Shown piece by piece: positions 61,501 through 64,000 of a stretch of 64,000 bases of DNA (its first letter is position 1; the number at the start of each line of letters is the position of its first letter). The position numbers and the translations under genes are program-made. The notes under the pieces were generated by a model. It saw only the letters and a program-made list of their open reading frames with translations. It did not search any database and was not told the origin of the DNA. Origin of the DNA: Plecoglossus altivelis (lineage: Eukaryota; Chordata; Actinopteri; Osmeriformes; Plecoglossidae); the NCBI GenBank assembly GCA_036571765.1, contig BROE01000023.1:1194950-1258949 (forward strand). The letters are read 5' to 3'.

Positions 61501-64000
61501 TCTCTCTCGTCTAACTCAATCTCGATCCCTGGTTCCCCCCTCCTCCTTTCTGGGAATGGCTTCCTGATAGACTCTCCTCTTTCACTTGATGCACTCCTCC
61601 CTTGATCGCCTAGCAGCGTCTCCTCATTCTGCCCCCCCACCCCCCACCCGTTGCTCTCGGCCTCCTCCCACTCTGTCCACCTCTTCCTTGTCCTTCTCTC
61701 TCCACCGAAACCAGATCTCCCGATGGCGCCCAGAGAGCCCGAGGGGACGGTTACGTCTGGCTCCTTCCTGCTATGGGGGAGAGGGCGAGGACATAACTGA
61801 GGGTTTGTCGAGGGAGGGGGAGAGCGGGGGGAAGAGAGAGAAGGCGTGTGAGAGAGACTTTCCTGTCCCATCAGCCTTGTCACCACGTCGTTTCCCGTGT
61901 CACTCCCAGAGTGCCAGAGCGACTTGTTAAGTGGTGGACTTCTGCTTGCACGTGTGTGAGTATGTCTTCACTTTGCCCGTTCAGCACAAGCCGCTTAAAG
62001 GTAAGTGTGGCCACGCTTTTTGACGCTATTTAAGTTTGGATAAGATACCAAAGATACCACGGGTAAAAAGAAAAAAAATAGAAGCGTGTTTTTCTCACAG
62101 GTTCTCTTGGTCTTAATATCTCTTTCTCTATGTTTATGTGCAAACACGCGCTAGCCAAGACACTAGAACAAGCGGCCTGTTCTAGTGTGTGTTTGGGGGG
62201 TAGGGGGGACACCTGTCGCCTCCATGACTCCTTTTCAGCGGCTTCACGCAGGCACTGTGTTCAGAGCACAGCAGCTGAGATCAATCACAGAGACGGAGAG
62301 GAGGTAGGGTGGGGGGTGGGGGGAGGGAGGCAGTCAGAGGAGGCTGAGGGATAGAGGCGGGGGAGGCAAGGTTAAAGGGAAGAGAGAGCAGGGGAGGTTA
62401 CAGTACCTTTTAGGCTTTCATTCTGGGGACATGAAGGCTCTTATGTACCCTAGAGACCACAGGCGCACACACACGCCCAGACACCCACACACACACAGTC
62501 ACATCACCACCTGCCAGGAGCCTAAAGCCTACACACATAGATAAACTGTATCCACACTATTACTCTCTCACACACGCAAACACACATTCGCAAGCAATCT
62601 TGTGTGTACGAGGACACCCACCAAACCGACTTTTGCGATAGTGCTGCCATTACTCATCTCTTTTGATCTCTCTCTCACTTTCCTGTTCACTCACACACAC
62701 GGATTGGAGAGGGGGAGCAAAGCTGTGTTTCCACTGCAGCAAGAAACTTTCCTCTGGAACAATGCCACGGTGGCCCAGTTCCCCAAGTGTTTCCCTTGTG
62801 TTTCCCTTGTGTGTCCCCGAACTCCCAAGTTTTTCCGGGTCATTCTCTTGGTGTGTCCGTGGCGCATCTCTCTCCTTCTCTCCCTCATTTCCCTGGTTTC
62901 TGGCTCCCTACACACTTGTCTTGTTAGGATTCACTAAGCTGAAGTCGTTTGTTGTCGTCCTCCCTTTGCTTTATATTTTAGTCCCTGCCTGAATGTGAGT
63001 CCTGTTGGTGTTCCCATATGTGCAAGGCTTTTCTGTGTGTTCCTGAAAAACTGCTTCCATGGAGAATAAGTTCATGGCACTTGCGGTGGAGATGTGGCTT
63101 CAGTAACCCAGTAAATAAACAACTGGAGGAATAAAAAGGTGGTTGAATTTAGGGGTTTACATGTGCATTTGTGTGCTATGTTTCTTTGCGAGTGTAATAG
63201 CTGGGAAAAATAGCACTATTGGCAGTGACACTGGCACAATGTTTCAAGTCATCTAAGATTTATTGCTGCTATAATTTCTCTCCATTGAGGCTAGCCTTCT
63301 ATTTGACCCCACTATTAAGGCTACTATACAAGACACTCGTTTGACTTAGGAGATGATTATATTAATTTCACATTCTGTGTGCTTATTCCTTTTCAAGTTT
63401 TTTTGAATGTGAATTTGAATGTTAAATTATGGCAGTTGTAGATTTTATGGCTCTAATTCAATAATATGTCCATCCAACTGTAGGTACATTTGTGTTCACA
63501 GTATTAAGAGTTTTATCGAATTGTGTTTTATCTGGTAGCATTTTGTAGTGTGCCAGATTTTCCTAAAAACCACCGCTGGTTCAGTGCTGTGTTATCAACA
63601 TTTATTTGGAAACCAAACACATTATAGAGGTTTCAGCGACCATGGAAGGTAAACTATGGGTGTGGACAACTCAATTGGGCTCTAGAAAGACATATGTGCA
63701 TTTCATTTGCATACACAGCGTTAAGAAATCGGAAATTACATAGTTTTTCATGCATTTGGCCCCTGGCGTTTCGCTGCCCTTCAACTTTTACTCCGGTAAT
63801 TAACTTAATGGATTATAAGTGGAGCTCTCCTCATCTCCTCCTGTCAAACAAGCAGAATAAAAATTATGTGATTGAGGGATTTACTGAGACACCAAGTGAA
63901 ATCTCTCTGTCACTGCTGTTTTTTCATTTAACAGCGCCTTTCTTTACAAGTAGTTAGCTGTATTTCTTGAAACCTTTTCCTCTTTTAAATCACACCAAGA
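58511..64000. other. presumed intronic DNA, no gene seen
   Basis: The block contains a purine-rich tract at about 60890-61015, a pyrimidine-rich tract at about 61260-61520, GGGA-rich DNA at about 62295-62400, and a CA-rich segment at 62460-62600. A short tandem GTTTCCCTTGT repeat lies at about 62788-62812. From 63000 to the end the DNA is AT-rich and featureless to me. Confidence 0.45.

Noticed and set aside
1..64000. CRISPR arrays, tRNA or rRNA genes, bacterial operons, integrated virus
   Set aside because: No regularly spaced repeats, no tRNA-like A/B boxes with a foldable body, no rRNA signature and no viral coding were seen. The window is vertebrate intronic DNA.

Overview
This is vertebrate, almost certainly ray-finned fish, genomic DNA. 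It is sparse in coding sequence, AT/GC-balanced, and full of (CA)n, (CT)n and (GGGA)n microsatellites. It carries transposon families typical of teleosts: a Rex3 (RTE-clade) LINE, an L2/CR1-like LINE 3' end and a Tc1-like DNA element. The species cannot be fixed from the sequence. There is no bacterial or viral gene organisation.

One coding exon can be recognised with confidence. On the minus strand at 11592-11877 lies the first, beta-specific exon of neurexin-2 (nrxn2; the teleost a/b paralogue is not resolved). It encodes a signal peptide followed by the His-rich segment found only in beta-neurexins, and it ends in a consensus splice donor. Minus-strand DNA above it (about 11878-13300) looks like the long 5' leader and internal promoter of the beta transcript. 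The first shared exon (start of the last LNS domain) was not found at lower coordinates, and no alpha-specific exon was found at higher coordinates. The simplest reading is that 1-11591 is the first intron of the beta transcript, and that the whole window lies inside one large intron of the alpha transcript.

The main feature of the right half is a nested retrotransposon at 49352-53539 (+). It is a nearly complete Rex3 element with 13-bp target-site duplications and a GATG-repeat tail. Its reverse transcriptase is split by a 918-bp, 5'-truncated L2/CR1-like insertion at 51782-52699, which has its own short duplication. Both copies carry many disabling lesions and lie antisense to nrxn2. A 300-bp internally deleted Tc1-like element sits at 48142-48440, and a hAT-type terminal fragment at about 24181-24247.

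The rest is intronic DNA with simple repeats, several long purine/pyrimidine tracts and a few stretches that may be conserved non-coding elements. I found no evidence of a previously undescribed system. The points most worth a second look are the beta promoter with its uORF-rich leader, the nested insertion and its target site, and the candidate regulatory blocks.
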